DNA of 64,000 bases from Membranipora membranacea (Eukaryota > Bryozoa > Gymnolaemata > Cheilostomatida > Membraniporidae), in contig OU612070.1 in assembly GCA_914767715.1 (NCBI GenBank), positions 6,777,501 to 6,841,500 of the forward strand, in the 5' to 3' direction. The notes below the pieces were generated by a model that saw only the letters and a program-made list of their open reading frames with translations, was not told the origin of the DNA and searched no databases. Of this stretch, positions 1 to 13,192 are shown piece after piece (the stretch's first letter is position 1; every line of letters starts with the position of its first letter). Made by a program: the position numbers and the translations under genes.

Positions 1-366
1 AAGGAAGAAGCCCTTCGTGAAGCCTACCTGGCAGATGGAATCATGCAGCTGCTCAAGACAACCATACTGGAGGGTTGGATCTGGCAGACTAAGGCTCGAG
101 CACCCTCCGAGCTCCACCCATACTGGAATGTAAGGGACGAGTTGTATATTCAGGATGGCTTCATATATAGAGGGGAACAGCTCCTGATTCCTCAACGACT
201 ACGACCAGAATACCTCCGTGTTGTCCATAGAGGCCATTTAGGCATTACCAAATGCACTGAGAGAGCTCGTCAGTACATGTTCTGGCCATGGATGGCTAAG
301 GACATAAGGGAGATGGTGTCGCACTGCAACACTTGTCAGAAGCATGCCAACCAACAGCAGACATAG
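1..366 (+). mobile_element. Ty3/gypsy-type retrotransposon pol fragment (zinc-binding region of integrase), truncated
   Basis: The open frame enters from the window edge and ends at TAG 364-366. It reads like the spacer after RNase H followed by the H2C2 zinc-binding domain of a Ty3/gypsy integrase. Counting from the Met at 43, a histidine pair lies at residues 62 and 65 (HRGHLG), followed by the Y-x-x-WP-type stretch YMFWPWM and the CNTCQKH cysteine pair at residues 95 and 98. The DDE catalytic core that should follow is missing, and unrelated repeat sequence begins just after the stop. This is therefore the broken end of a longer element lying to the left, not a functional integrase. Confidence 0.9.
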
Positions 367-372
367 ACATAC

Positions 373-1100
373 ATACTGTTCTTCTATAAACCATGTTTTT
401 TTGTGGTTGTTTCCCGTTTTTTAATGTCTGCCTCTTCTGCTTAGTGGAAAATCATAAGAGAGCAACATGTCTTATTTGTTTTTGGTTTTTTAGCATCAAT
501 CAGAATCGGAAAAAAGTGAGCCATAAGAAAAATGTAATGGTCAATTCCAACTTTGCAAGTAGCATACCGAACATAGTCCAGGTGAATAATAAAAAAATTA
601 ATAAAAAACCATTAAAAACTTGCGGGAATATGCTATATAGGTGTCAATTGGTCATTGTTTGTGTAATAGGCCCCTTTTTAAGCGCAAGCCCAATTTGATC
701 AGAAGATCTACCCTGGTTTAAACTTGGATGGTGGCACATTCAGTTCGATGTTTGGCAAAAAGCCTGCAAGCATGCATTTATTATGAAAAGAAAATTTGGG
801 AACCTATTACCATCCTCTGTTCTGAACAAGCTAGGACTGCAAACAATTATCAAGATCAAGAGCAATTTCCAAACACGAACACCAATAAACATAGAAAAAT
901 ACAGCAACTGTTGTCAACCATACCCTGAACAGACAACTCAAACAATTGTTTTATAATAACCGGTCAAAGAGTACCAACGCTACTGTATTGCAAATTATAA
1001 TTCCACTAATGAAGGCAGCCTCATGCAAGACGTAACGTTAACCACTATGCTGTCACTGTGCACATAATAGTAATAAAGCAACAGAATGTTTTACCTAATG
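373..1100. repeat. Composite interspersed repeat, copy 1
   Basis: Two modules are shared with other parts of the window. Module A (about 373-895, starting near tactgttcttct) matches 1802-2365. Module B (about 905-1095, containing catgcaagacgtaacg) matches 2945-3130 and 17130-17310. A middle module C, present in the other copies, is absent here. The copies are diverged by substitutions and small indels, and I see no conserved protein frame, so this looks like an old non-autonomous element of unknown class. It directly abuts the truncated retrotransposon frame. Confidence 0.75.
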
Positions 1101-1114
1101 AAAGGTGAGTTATT

Positions 1115-1191
1115 TAGATCAAGTTTGGTCAATTTTGCCTACTTTGGAATTTCAAATTCATCACTGACAAATGGGATCAAACTTGATCTTA
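1115..1191. mobile_element. Miniature inverted-repeat element, TAGATCAAG family, copy a
   Basis: This 77-bp element begins TAGATCAAGTTTGGTC and ends GGGATCAAACTTGATCTTA, forming imperfect terminal inverted repeats. It belongs with two better-preserved copies at 36876-36952 and 49126-49260, which share the termini. Here the flanks do not show a matching target duplication, consistent with an older insertion. It is far too short to encode anything. Confidence 0.6.
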
Positions 1192-1801
1192 AATTTTCCC
1201 TATCATTAGTCTGAAATTGGCAGTTGTTTTGTGGCATCGATAATATAACAAGTTAGACTTAAACAGCTTTGAGACTTTGTTAACTTTATTTTACAGGTAA
1301 ATTATTTATTAATGTCATTCCAAACTTCACAACTTCATCCACAATGCATTGACTGCAGCATTTTTGTTTTTTTTCAGATTATTGCTGTTCTTGAATGACC
1401 CAGTAAACAGCCTGTCTGATCTATATTTGGAGCAGTCAGTATGACTGACACAGGTCTCAAAACTGATTTGCTTGGTTCTCACGTATTATTTGGACAGTAT
1501 TCCTTTTTATTCAGCCCCCACTAATTAGATTATAACTAGGTTTGGATCAGGGAGATAATGGCAATGAGTTCAGGGAGCAGAATATCTACTAAGAACCACT
1601 ACATAGTTATAGTTAACCTGAAATTATCCATGAGAACGGAGAACCACCCTGACTTGCTGGGAAACCAAGTGATACCCAATCAAACAGAAAGTAGGACTCA
1701 ACCATAACCTGGTGAGTATGGAAAAGGACAGCATCAAATATGTTTTCACCATGATTTCATACTAGGAATTTGAGGGACAAATGCTACTTAAAACAAACAG
1801 T

Positions 1802-3135
1802 CAGACTGTTCTTCTGTATATTGTGGTTGTTTCCAGTTTCTTATGTTTGCCTCTTCTGCTTTGTGGAGGATTATTAGAGAGCAGCAAAAATTTGTCTTTT
1901 TACTATTAGCATCAACCAGATTTCGAAAAAAAGTGAACCATTAAAGAAAAAAATATTGGTCGATGCAAAACTGGCAAGTAGCATACTGAAGATAGTTCAA
2001 GCGAATTAAAAAAAAATCATTAAAACAGAAAAAAGGTTTGAAAATATACTGTATTAGGTGTAGATGGGTCATTATTGATATATGTAGGGTTCAAGCTGAC
2101 AGGGGAGTGGCTCCCTTTAAAAGCAAGCGTGAATTAATTAAACCACAACTAGCCTGGTTTCAATCTGGATTGTTGCCCATTCAAATCACATTCTTCGTTT
2201 ATCAAAAAGCTTGCAAGCTGGTATTAATTATAAAAAGAATGAAGGAACCTGTTATACCATCCTCTATTCTGAACAAGCTAGGACTGCAAATAATTATCAA
2301 GTTCAAGAGCTGTTTTAAAAAAAAAAGGAACTCCGATAAACACAGCAAAATATCGCAACTGGTAATGTGAAAAAAAAACCTGGGACAGCCTTAATAATCA
2401 CTATGCAATTAGCTTAGGAGCTGGCTGGTAGCATATCGAAGAAATTTCGGCTAGACAGTCAACCCTCACTTAAAATATGTTGTAAATAAGGCATGTCTGT
2501 GAACATGGAAAAAACAAGTTCCTAGTCCTGTGATTAATGGTATATATTTTGGTATGATAACAGCTGCATGTCGGGTAACATAATATTCCATTGTAAGAGG
2601 TCTTTTTATCATTGTGAAGTCACAATTGGAAACTGAATCTGTAAACTGACCAACAACATGAAAAGTATACTTGATGTCAATATCAACTGTTCTTTCACTT
2701 TCACAACCATACACGAGAGAAAAAATAGAAGCCAGCTCGGGTCGGCAAGAGTTATTGGTCCCAACCCCCACACAGCACGTCTGTCAGGGGTCTATCAAAA
2801 AAGTTGTGTTGGTAGAAAGGAAAATCAAACTTTAGCGACCGCATCCACAAATAAATAAGGTAAATACCAGCTCATAATTACCGGCCCACGGGCCCACTTG
2901 TGTAGATTACTCACAGTTATGAGTAGCAACTACTCATCTTGCTAAGGTGTATCTTCTTGTCAGCCACATACTGAACAGATCACTCACTCTATTGTTTTGT
3001 AAATGACAAATCAGAGAGTAGAACTCTTCTGCATTGCAAAGTATAATGCCACTAATGGAGACAGCTTCATGCAAGACGTAACGCTGTACACTATGTTGTC
3101 ACTGTGCAAATAATAGTAATATAGCAACATAATGT
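1802..3135. repeat. Composite interspersed repeat, copy 2 (most complete)
   Basis: This copy contains module A (about 1802-2365), module C (about 2655-2865, containing cacaacatacacgag-like and cccccacacagca sequence) and module B (about 2945-3130) in one orientation. It therefore defines the order A-C-B. Module C is shared with the copy at 16.57-17.08 kb. About 290 bp between A and C is not matched elsewhere in the window. Short open frames occur but none is conserved between copies. Confidence 0.75.
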
Positions 3136-3325
3136 GAGGAGGGTTTTCTTTATGATAAGTCTGAGAAAGTTTGAGCTTGGCAGCTGCTTGACAGTATCTT
3201 TAATATAATAAGATGTTTTTAATTGAATGGAGAGTCATTGCTTACAAAGCCAAAGACTGATATTGTAATTAGTTCCTCAAAACTATTCCAGTAAGATATT
3301 TTTAATTGAATGGAGTTGGTTGGAT

Positions 3326-3636
3326 TATTTTTATCATCAATTAATTTAGTTATATGAATTTAATTGAGCATGCATGGCATCATCAACTAGAAAGAATAAC
3401 TTGTTGAAATCAGACATGTACTGTTAAGTTGAATTGCGTTTGATTCTAAAACTTGAAAGAATTAAAAGACATGCTCTTAGGTCAAGTGTTAAATTTTGAA
3501 ATCAAATGAGATCACATCTAAATAAATCAGCGTCACATAGTGAGAATCATCATGCCAAGCTCGTGAGCACAGATCTCAGTAGCGGAGAGTTAATGTGGTG
3601 ACTCCAGAACCCGGAATCCCACAATTGGTGCCCTTC
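3326..3636. repeat. LTR-like dispersed repeat, copy 1
   Basis: About 310 bp is nearly identical to 13193-13497 in the same orientation, including the stretch around gagcatgcatggcatcatca and the common right end gtgactccagaacccggaat followed by CCCACA. The right end terminates in CA, like an LTR. It is followed here by attggtgcccttcag, which could be a primer-binding site (TGG..., complementary to a tRNA 3' end). The second copy diverges exactly at the same point. I infer LTR fragments of one family; the internal region between the two copies has no pol reading frame, so they are probably not a single intact element. Confidence 0.55.
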
Positions 3637-3639
3637 AGA

Positions 3640-6600
3640 CTGTTGTTTCTATTTAATTAACTCCTTACTTTATCTAGCTCTTTACTTTATTGAAATCGTA
3701 AGTAGACATCATAAGTATTATCTACCTCAGTATATCGAGCAAATCTATAAGTACAGAAATGTAAATACTTTTTACCAGTATTCAGTGACAGTATTTATTT
3801 ATTCAGACCCTGTATCGGAGACAAGCGTGATTTAAAATAAATCCAAGTAAAGATGCATATCATTTATGGATTAGCATTTATACGCTGGTGTCAAGTACTC
3901 TATGGTATACAAAATCTGTAAACCAAATGTACTGATAATTAAACCATGATTTATTGGTTTTGTAACTCACGCTATGTTATTTTCTATATTACAGGTTCAC
4001 AACCAGCCTCTTATCACAAGATAAAACCACAGTAAGTCATGGAACCATCTCATTTTAATTAGGAGTAAGGGTTGCAGTTTGATGATGTTCCTAGGAAATT
4101 CTCAAATCAATTTCGCATGTGAGTAGGAGGAAAGTTAGTAGACTTTGATACAATAAAATTGATTTTAAATCTTGAAATTATTGGAGAAAAATTTATTTTT
4201 TTTGGAATTCTCACAATCATTTGAGGACCTGAGGCTGTTGAGCTGAGGAGTTGGGACTGCCTGCTCGTCGTCAGTGAAGCCTAATTTTGAGGTATCGACC
4301 GAGACAGACGGCCCCGACTACCAGTAAACTTCAGACCCAGGCCAACGATTATGAGAGGAAATTATTAGAAGAAATTACGAGAAAAAATTATGAGAGAATA
4401 TTATTTGAAGATGTTATTAGAAGAAATTATGGGAGAATATTATTAGAAGAAATTATGATGAGAAATTATGAGGAAAATTATGATGAAAATTATGAGGAAA
4501 TTATGAGAGAAAATTATGTGAAGAAATTACGAGGTGATTTTGCCGGGATCTAGTGCTGGTGACTACTCTTTTGGAATGGGTTGGACGTCCGTGAATGTGG
4601 AGGCAGTCATCTAGTGTCTATTAAAAGTGCACAAATTGATATTCAGCTTGACGGTTTCCGAAGCCTTTATATATGTTCCATCAGCGGAGTTATCACCCAT
4701 GAAATTTATGTGTTAAATGATGTGTTTAGAAAAATTATAATGTTGAGTCAATGTTGAGTTATTTAGTTGTTCATGATTTCAAGGAGTATTTCAGTCTGAA
4801 AGTTGTTGAATGCATCTAGCTTTCCTTGTTTGAGAAAATCTGATATTTGGCCTGTTATTAAAAGAAGCCTTAAAGTTGTTTGTGTGCCTAGGACACAACA
4901 TTAGCGTTCGTGTGGCGGAAATAGGTAAGAATGATTAATGTCACCACAGTATGCTAGTATGCTAGTCTATTTGTTTAAAAGTGTCTGACCCAGAAATTGT
5001 ATTCGTGGTAGCATGGTCTCAAGGGTAAAGAATTTGACAGATAAGACGTGTATACAATGTGATCCCAATGGTATTTAGTAAAAGATCTTTGGAGAATGAT
5101 TTATTAGGGTAATGTGATTTAGCTGAAGGTTAACTATAAGTGAGGTCGGTAGCAGTGAGTAAAAATTGATGAACGTTTAACTGTGTGGCAAAAAATTTGA
5201 CATTTCATGGAAAATCCAACCTAAATTACTATATTTTCAGTAGCTGACATGATGAAATTCAAGTGCAAATTGCACTAAAAATAAGATGGGCTCTGCCTAA
5301 TAATGACTTAAGGCATTGTCCCCTTGGCACATAATAGATAATTGAGTCAGTCATGAGATTCTGGGTACCAACATTAATTGGAGTTTGCAAACTAGATAGG
5401 AGTATTGTAGGAATCAGAGATCGCCTACATCAAACATCAGAGTGGGTCTACATTGAAAATTAGATCCAAAATTATGACTTAGCTTAAATATAGTTAAAAT
5501 CTCAACTTGGTGGGACCACCACCAAAAGAGATAACTGGTAAAAGAAAGTTCAGTGACTTACCGGCAATTGGTAATCAGTACGAGGTAGCATCTTAATGTC
5601 AGGGCTTTATTTATTGCCCATAGAGTTTCCACTGCTTGTTCATATCTGAGGGCCTCACGATCTCATGACTACAAATAAAAAAGGTTTCAACATTTTCAAG
5701 GGCTTGAGTTGGTACATCCTCGAGCTACAGATTTAGAGATGGTTTCGGACTTTCTGTGCTTATAATGAACAAATTAATTATGTAAGGTATATATTCAAAA
5801 GGAAGTCAATTGGTTGTCTACAACGTCCCTGAGAAATGATATCTGCTGGTTGATAGCCTGTGGGTCCACAGGACAACATATTATGTATACTTTTTGGTTA
5901 AACAGAACTTGGTTTTACTAGTTTTATTCAATTTGATATGTAAGTAAGTCTGAGGATTGAAACCCTTGTCAGGTTGTGACTACCACAACGACCATGGATA
6001 GCAAAAAAGGACTCACAAAAGAAAGGTATTTTAAATTGAACAACTCTGCTTAAACATGAGACAACTCAAAATTCCCCATTTTTCTTTGAAAATTATTTAT
6101 GGAGACTAGAGCTGAAGCAGTCGGCAAGTTATGGAATCACAGTTTTGATGAAGGTTTAGGCACAGGATTAGAGGTGATCCCCAGAATGGTTGAATTTTTA
6201 CATATGCGGTCCGAGACCTCACCTTGTTGATCAGGTTGTATAGACTAAGACAAGAAACTATCTTTGACCGCCAGGCAGAGATAATTTGTTAAATTAAGGA
6301 TGGGTTTCACCGCCTATAATCGTCATTTGTGGTCTATTGTATGTAGAGGACAGCAGTGTTAATAATAGGATAAGAACAATTGAAATGGTCATTATTAACT
6401 TACCTTGGGTTTCTGTAGTTGTAGTATCGAGGCATTAACGGACCACTCACCGGGATGCAGGATGTTTTCACGGCCTAAAACAAAATTGGTTTATTATAGT
6501 GAATGAATGAATAATACTGAAATGTGGGTGCCTCACCATACTTAATCACCCTCATACTGGGAAATCTAGTATGATGGATAGGGTTTCCCATTCACTAGAT

Positions 6601-6950
6601 GACTGCGCTCAAGTCACAAGCGACTATGGTATAACATAGTGCATTATAAAAGTGAGCCTATCCAACTAAATCAGGGGATAAGGAAAATGGGAGGGGACAC
6701 CTGCATCATGCATCATGCAGCAATCACAGTAATACTTGATTTTGTGAAGGTCAGATTAACATGTGTTGCAATCATGGGGTTGGTCCTATCTGCTTCTCTA
6801 CTGTAAGTACAATGTCACCATAGGAAGGTTACTAACTATCAGACTGTCCTCCAGCATCTTAACAACATGACTCATGATTTGAATGCTGGCAACAATTTTA
6901 GTACGAACTGTAACTAACAATTCACCACTATTTATATGCCCTGATAGTAC
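3640..6950. other. Non-genic, unassigned sequence
   Basis: AT-rich sequence without a supportable gene. The only structured part is the degenerate A/G-rich tandem array at about 4345-4540, listed separately. The few open frames are short and have no recognisable motifs. Confidence 0.6.
4345..4540. repeat. Degenerate GAAATTATGAGA-type tandem array
   Basis: About 200 bp is built from variants of gaaattatgagagaa-like units of roughly 15-18 bp, strongly A/G-biased on the plus strand. It keeps an open frame encoding repetitive Arg/Asn/Tyr/Glu-rich sequence, but this follows from the repeat unit and lacks any independent sign of coding. Confidence 0.7.
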
Positions 6951-8386
6951 TTGCTGTACCTCTTTGGGCTGGTGAAGAATGTAATATCTCTAACTTACTC
7001 ATTATGGGTGAGGAGGCTCAATCAGAATATCCAACTTCAAAATCAGTGTCTAGACTGGGAACATCTAGGCCTACTGCTTGTCAGTTTCAGCTCCAAAGAA
7101 AAGAGTTTGCAGTCTTGCTGTTGTGTTGGCAGAAAATCGCTATCTAAAGCAACGACTTGGAGGTGCTTTTGATTGGTCTAAAATTGTCGATTTTGATTGG
7201 TTGATCTATGGGATTTCCCACTGTACATCATTAGGGGAAATACTATGCTCACAGGTTGACTGATCCAGTGATGGCTAGTGATTGCAGATTTATTAGTATA
7301 TACTAACAAAATGTCTAACTTGCCAGAGCATGAAGATAAATGTGCATGGTCCATAGTGCGTCAAGACTCAATTACCTCAAGCTTTTTATTTTGAACAATC
7401 CTACAGAGTTTTTTTTCTATTTTTGATCACGATTACTTCTCAGTATTTATACTGAATTTCAGGACATGTATTGTTGTCAGTGATATTTAATAATCAATCA
7501 AGCATCGAACAACTAGAATATTTACAATAATACAAAGCTATGATAAGCGAAGTCTAGGCAGCTACAGCATGGTGTTTGATGCAATGCAGTAGGTATTCTA
7601 TGGTTATAGCCGTGATTGAGGGTGGTAGGTTTCCAAAGTATCAAAAAATCATTTGATATCAACATAAATAATGAAGTGGGTATACAAGAAATTAGTTGTT
7701 GCTTCACAATGTTTTATTTTTTGATGAAGGCAAATGAAAATATCAAAACATGCTACTGTTCTACTACTTTAGTTAACAATAATATCATACAATCATTTGT
7801 CAATAATCATACTAAAACGCAGGTTCATAACATGTGTTACATTGATAGTGCCAAACTACTAGCTACTGCAGACACTGTAACATGTTCAGATATCTAGGCC
7901 CATTCGTGAATCTTTTGACAGAGGTATTGAGGGTCTGCACCATGCTGATTGTTATTAATGAGCGCATTAGCCTCCTATCTTTGCAGTTGAAGCAGTGAAA
8001 TCAAAGCTATAGGCTTATCATAACCGTGTTGGCAGTAGAGACTGTGATGAACGACACACCATTCAAATCATACTTCACTACCTTCTTGCCGACATCACGA
8101 GGGTCTACAAGCATGGATTTTTATTGAGGAGGTGTTAGAAATTAGAAGGGATGTTGAAACCTTATTCAAATTTCAACCTCATGATTTTGACCACACATTG
8201 CTGGTTTCTCTATCAGTACAAGTACATTCCTGGATGCAATGAATGGGGAGTGGTGGCTGGAGCCTTACCATTTACCTAGAACTGGTCCCAACTACAGGTG
8301 TAGCAAGGAGTGCTCCTTGACCTAGCTTAACATGGTAACTTACACTTACATCAAGTTATATCAAAGACGACATCACGCTAGACCGC
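6951..8386. other. Unassigned region, possibly decayed coding sequence
   Basis: Short, slightly protein-like frames occur at 7078-7263 and about 8090-8330 on the plus strand, interrupted by stops. I cannot match them to any family. A long-dead transposase is possible but unsupported. Confidence 0.3.
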
Positions 8387-8450
8387 CTAGGGGGGCGTAA
8401 GGGTCTGCCTCAGTTTTTGGACATAACTACATAAGGTTTGAACATTGTTC

Positions 8451-8833
8451 CAGAATACCATCCCATGGGTAGGGCATTTGGGTTCAGAGTGGGTACATGT
8501 ACCCATCCAGTAGGGCATCGGTAGTATTGTCCTCTGATTGTCCTTAGATTTTGTGAATGTCTTAGTCTCATCTGTGTTATTAAAACAGACTTCTATAGTA
8601 TATAATACATATATAATGTAAAGGTCAATAATACAGCCACATACCAGAATACCATCCCATGGGTAGGGCATTTGGGTTCAGAGTGGGTACATGTACCCAT
8701 CCAGTAGGGCATCGGTAGTATTGTCCTCTGATTGTCCTTAGATTTTGTGAATGTCTTAGTCTCATCTGTGTTATTAAAACAGACTTCTATAGTATATAAT
8801 ACATATATAATGTAAAGGTCAATAAACAGCCAC
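8451..8833. repeat. Recent 194-bp tandem duplication
   Basis: The segment beginning cagaataccatcccatggg at 8451 is repeated from 8645 almost without change; the main difference is one or two bases near the right edge. The near identity implies a recent duplication or an assembly artefact. Each copy carries the inner palindrome gggtacatgtaccc. Confidence 0.9.
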
Positions 8834-8839
8834 ATCAGT

Positions 8840-10660
8840 GACACTAGTGACAGTGAGAGTGACAACAAGTCAAATGAACAAGGTTTTGAAAGCTCACCAG
8901 AGTTAGACTATCACTCCACTGCAACAACTCACCACAGTTCAGTTCCTCTACTCTAGTGACTCTCCATACTAAGAAAAGGCTCTCTGGTTTTTATACATAT
9001 CATCCTGCTTCAAGCTGCTTAGTTTCAAATTCATTTCAATATGAAGTAGTTGGTCATATGTAGTAAACTCAGCTGCCCAGGCAAAAACAACTTGTATTGT
9101 CATAAATTCAACAAAGGGTCCTATATAATAACCCTTGGTCCTATATAATAACCCTATATTATAGGACCCTTGGTCCTATATAATAACCCTTGATTCAACA
9201 TTCATGAAAGTTTCAACATTCATGCAAGTACAAAAGTGAAACTGCAAGGTCAGGGTCACAGGAAGACCTTCAAGGGGTTGCGCCCCCTCCAACTCGGTGC
9301 TTTAGATAGCGATTTCCTTGTTGGCAAACACCTACTTCCTGTTCAACTTTTAGAGATTCCATTTTCTTTATGGGTTCATTTGAATTGAGAGTTGTCTTGT
9401 GTTTAAATAAGAGGACACAATATGTGAATTTTTGAAAGGTGGTGAGTAAATTTTATATTGTATTACAAGGAGTCTTACTCCTTGGTGTGTATATCTTCAA
9501 ATAAATGATTAAATTGAATGCAGTGATAATAATATGAAGTGAGAAAAGGTAATTTATCAGTGAGAGAAACAGAACTTGGTGAAATCATTGAAAAAAAAAC
9601 TGACTTCTGCATTGTGTGAGGAACGGAAATTGTCGTCCTGCATATACTCGCTGTGCATATACTTTAAGAGAGTATATGCTGTAAGGAACGGAATTGGTAC
9701 TATCCTATGCTAAAGTATATGCCGTGTATTATTAGTATGTATAGTTGTTCTATAACCGTCCTACTTCTAAATTTGGTTCTAACTATGTTTCTGGTTATGG
9801 TTTTAAATCTTGCACTCCGGACACTTCAAAATGTCACTTTATTGTTGTGTAATTTATTTGTAAATCTAATTTGGAGTTACCTCCTCTTTCATGCACTGAA
9901 GAAAGACAAGATTGCTCAAATCTATTCAAACGTGGTTCCAATTGGTAATGCTAGCACTCTGGTGAGTACGAGGTATTTAACTTATTAATTTCTATGAACG
10001 AAAAGCTGGTTCCCACTACTCCACAAAGCAATTTACTAAGGGGTTGTTATTGAGCCTGACCTCTTCTTAGCTTCACTAGAAGTTGCCTTCAAGTTGTTTA
10101 AGAAAGGTTCCTGCCGATAACCTGCTAAGACCCCTGTCTTGTTCTAACAGTAAAACTCTTGATGAGTTTTGAGACAATGCTCTTACACCACAAAGTCAAT
10201 ATTATCCTTAGATGTTAGTACGACACAATCACTATTTATGAGTGTATTCAGGTACGATTGATATTTTTGTTATTCAACTTAGGTGACTGATTTTAATTAT
10301 GAGCACCTACTTGATCTCTGTATAGTGCCTGGAAGCCCAATCAGGTAATCAAGGCGGTGTATCAATATCACAGGCCTCTTAGCCAAGTTAAATTAGCTAA
10401 AGACTCCAACCCAATTTCTAGTGAAGGAAAGAGGTATCAGTCTGTGGTCACTCTAAAATTGATGTTCAATTTCTATATTCAATGTTGAATTAATGTTTCA
10501 CAGATTAGAGGTATCTTATCTTAAATCGGTAGCGTCCTACTTCTTTAAAACACAAGAATCTAATCCTAAACTATTATTCCGAAACTTAATCTATTTAACC
10601 CCCAAGCAAATATGACTACTAATTAATTCTGTTCTGCTTTAACAATAGTTCCCAATGATA
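8840..10660. other. Non-genic, with a short repeat cluster
   Basis: No supportable gene. At about 9118-9190 a cluster of cttggtcctatataataa units is present in direct and inverted orientation. The hydrophobic open frame at 9707-9988 is most likely a product of T-rich composition. Confidence 0.55.
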
Positions 10661-10667
10661 CTTCTAA

Positions 10668-10792
10668 ATGATTTCCGACTTGATATGATCACGGACGCGA
10701 ATTACCTGCGTTTAACTGTGGGTCACAATGATTTCCGACTTTGATATGAGCACCTACGCGAAATACCTGCGTTTAGCGGTGGGTCACAATGA
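10668..10792. repeat. Two-copy 60-bp tandem repeat
   Basis: The unit starting atgatttccgact at 10668 recurs at 10728, with several substitutions (for example tcacggacgcgaatt versus gcacctacgcgaaat). It is an older duplication than the one at 8.45 kb. Confidence 0.8.
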
Positions 10793-11286
10793 TTAAACCT
10801 CCTAAAGTTAATTTTGAATCCTGTTTCAGAGTGTTGTTATAGTAACAATTAACGACGACTTACTTTAGTTGATTGCAAAATTGTCTTATAGACTCTTAGT
10901 GAATATGACCTAACGTCTGAGTACCTGACGAACTGTCCCTAATTACTTTGCCAAATACTATATGCATAGAAATCAATTACAACAGTATATTCACTAAAGT
11001 TATGGTTTATTGTCTTGATACTTATAAAAAAATGATAGTGTAATTCAAATGATACTCACAGAATATATTGGTCCTTAGACTCCACTTTAGTTTAAGCGTT
11101 CCAACAAAGATATCTGATTTCAAACTAGTATTTATTAAATCAAAATTATAATATCTTTTACTAGCTATGTAAAAAGTTGACTGTGCTGCTCAAAGAATTA
11201 AACTGTACTAATTTACTGCTCAAAATTTCGGCCTTTATATAGGTGCCGATTTTTGTGCTGACTCTGCTTGTTGTCATTTGATTAGC

Positions 11287-11800
11287 TGTCAGCGGATTAG
11301 TGGATTAGTGTCTCTTGTGGCTTTGTTATATGAAACCGTTCTGTGGTCACGTCACGTGGTACATGGCTGCTGTTCCTCAGTCTACCCTCTGGAATTATTG
11401 CTCTATTTTTGGGCTGACTTTGTTGTTGTTACTCCATGATTAATTACTTCCGTGTCACCCTGAAGATTACTTGGGACTTGGTGCTATGACGTTTTGGAAA
11501 ACCAAATTCCTGAAGATTAATTGGTACTTGGTACTAGGACGTGTTGTCAGCGGATTAGTGGATTAGTGTCTCTTGTGGCTTTGTTATATGAAACCGTTCT
11601 GTGGTCACGTCACGTGGTATATTGCTGCTGTTCCTCAGTCTACCCTCTGGAATTTGTTGTTCTATTTTTTTGGGCTGACTTTGTTGTTGTTACTTCCTGG
11701 TTAATTACTTCTGTGTCACCCTGAAGATTACTTGGTACTTGGTACTATGACGTGTTGGAAAACCAAATTACTGCGTCACTGGAATTCCTATTTACTGACC
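11287..11800. repeat. About 258-bp tandem duplication
   Basis: The segment beginning tgtcagcggattagtgg at 11287 recurs at 11545 with modest divergence. It includes the shared block cgtcacgtggta and a third partial echo of gaagattacttgg. No protein is conserved between the copies. Confidence 0.85.
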
Positions 11801-12439
11801 GGATTAGCATGCTCCGGTTGTCTTCGTTACATCTTTGATGGATTACTTCTGCGTCTCTCTGCTCGTTGTGTATGCTTGTGACTACTAAATACCATGGAGG
11901 TTTCATATCTATCTGTACCCTCTGACTTCTGCGGCTGGCTGAATATAACTACATATCTCAAGTGCCCATTTTTGGTACTGACAATTGTAACCCATGTGTC
12001 TTTTCTGATGTCATCTTTTGCTATGAATTGCATTTGGTGACACAAATATAGTTTCAGGTGACAAAAACAGGTCAGTTTAGACTAACAACATGGCAGAGAA
12101 TGAGCAGGAAGTGAGCAGGACAATACTTAACGAGTGTGATGGTTAGAGGAGAGGATTTTGTAGGAGCTGCTAGCACACCTAAAGCTGTACTGTACAACCT
12201 AGAGATGTAGGATTCAATGGTTAGGATGGACAACCAGGAGCACAAGGTGGACAGGATGACCTGGAGCAGCTAGAAACCAGCAAGGAGGGAGCAGAGTCAA
12301 TGGAGCGTCAGATGCACCAGACCAATTTGGACCGTCAGGACAAGCAGAAACAAAGGATAAAGAACACTGGGAGAGGTTGGCGACCTCCAGTACCCAGGCT
12401 AGCCATAATGTTACGGACTACAGGAAGCAGATGACTTGT

Positions 12440-12660
12440 CAGATCATGTGACATGTCACGGCGATCGAGGACGATCACAACCAGGAATGCAGAAGTCACA
12501 TCAATAGCAGGGAGCGGAAAACATGTCATAGCAATCGAGGACGATTGCAACCAAGGGGGCACAGATGTTGCATCTAGATGCCAGATCATGTGACATGTCA
12601 TAGCGATCGAGGACGATTGCAACCATGGGAGTGCAGATGTCACATCTACAGCAGCAAACA
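12440..12660. repeat. Three-unit tandem repeat with cgatcgaggacgat core
   Basis: Three units of about 65-77 bp share catgtgacatgtca and gcgatcgaggacgat-type blocks. The upstream 12.09-12.37 kb is Gln/Glu/Arg-rich in one plus-strand frame but broken by stops, so a decayed gag-like region is possible but not shown. Confidence 0.7.
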
Positions 12661-13192
12661 GGAGAATTTTCTATACCAACATCAGACATAATACCAACAT
12701 CCAATATCTTAGCCAGCATCATCAGTACACTCAAATTCGACTCGAGGACACGCTAGCAACAGACGGGACATTTCACCTCGATCAAAGTTAACTGAATCAA
12801 AGTGAACATCGATCAAAGGCAACTGAATTAAATCAAAGTGCTAATTTTAATATCTGTACCCACTCTTGGGACCGATCAACCCACTCTTGGGGCAGATGTG
12901 TTTTGTTGTTTTTCTTGTGTTTGTTTACTGACGAGCTTCAGCAGTTTTTTAATGTGTCTGGAACCATGCTATATAAGAGCATGGTTCACCAATGGAAAAG
13001 AGGATTGAGCTGTTCGGCGACCATCTGGTCGACATGCAGCTCCTCTTTGTTTGCAACTTCATTTGGAGACAGGTCAGTTTTTAGTCATGAAAGTTTTACA
13101 GTTTTTATCATAATATTTTTATTTACATTAGTGATATTTATAGGGAAATAGAACTTGCCTTATTATTTGATAATGGCACAGTATAACACTAG

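Noticed and set aside
4287-4553. 88-residue Arg/Asn/Tyr/Glu-rich open frame
   Set aside because: The repeated peptide comes from the A/G-rich tandem DNA array; no start context, splice sites or domain.
9707-9988. Open frame encoding a hydrophobic 93-residue protein
   Set aside because: T-rich sequence gives Leu/Val/Phe runs by composition; no motif, no splice support, surrounded by repeats.
12335-12734. Minus-strand open frames with repeated WLQSSSIAMTC-type peptides
   Set aside because: They are translations of the three-unit tandem DNA repeat; both overlapping frames are equally open, so coding is not supported.
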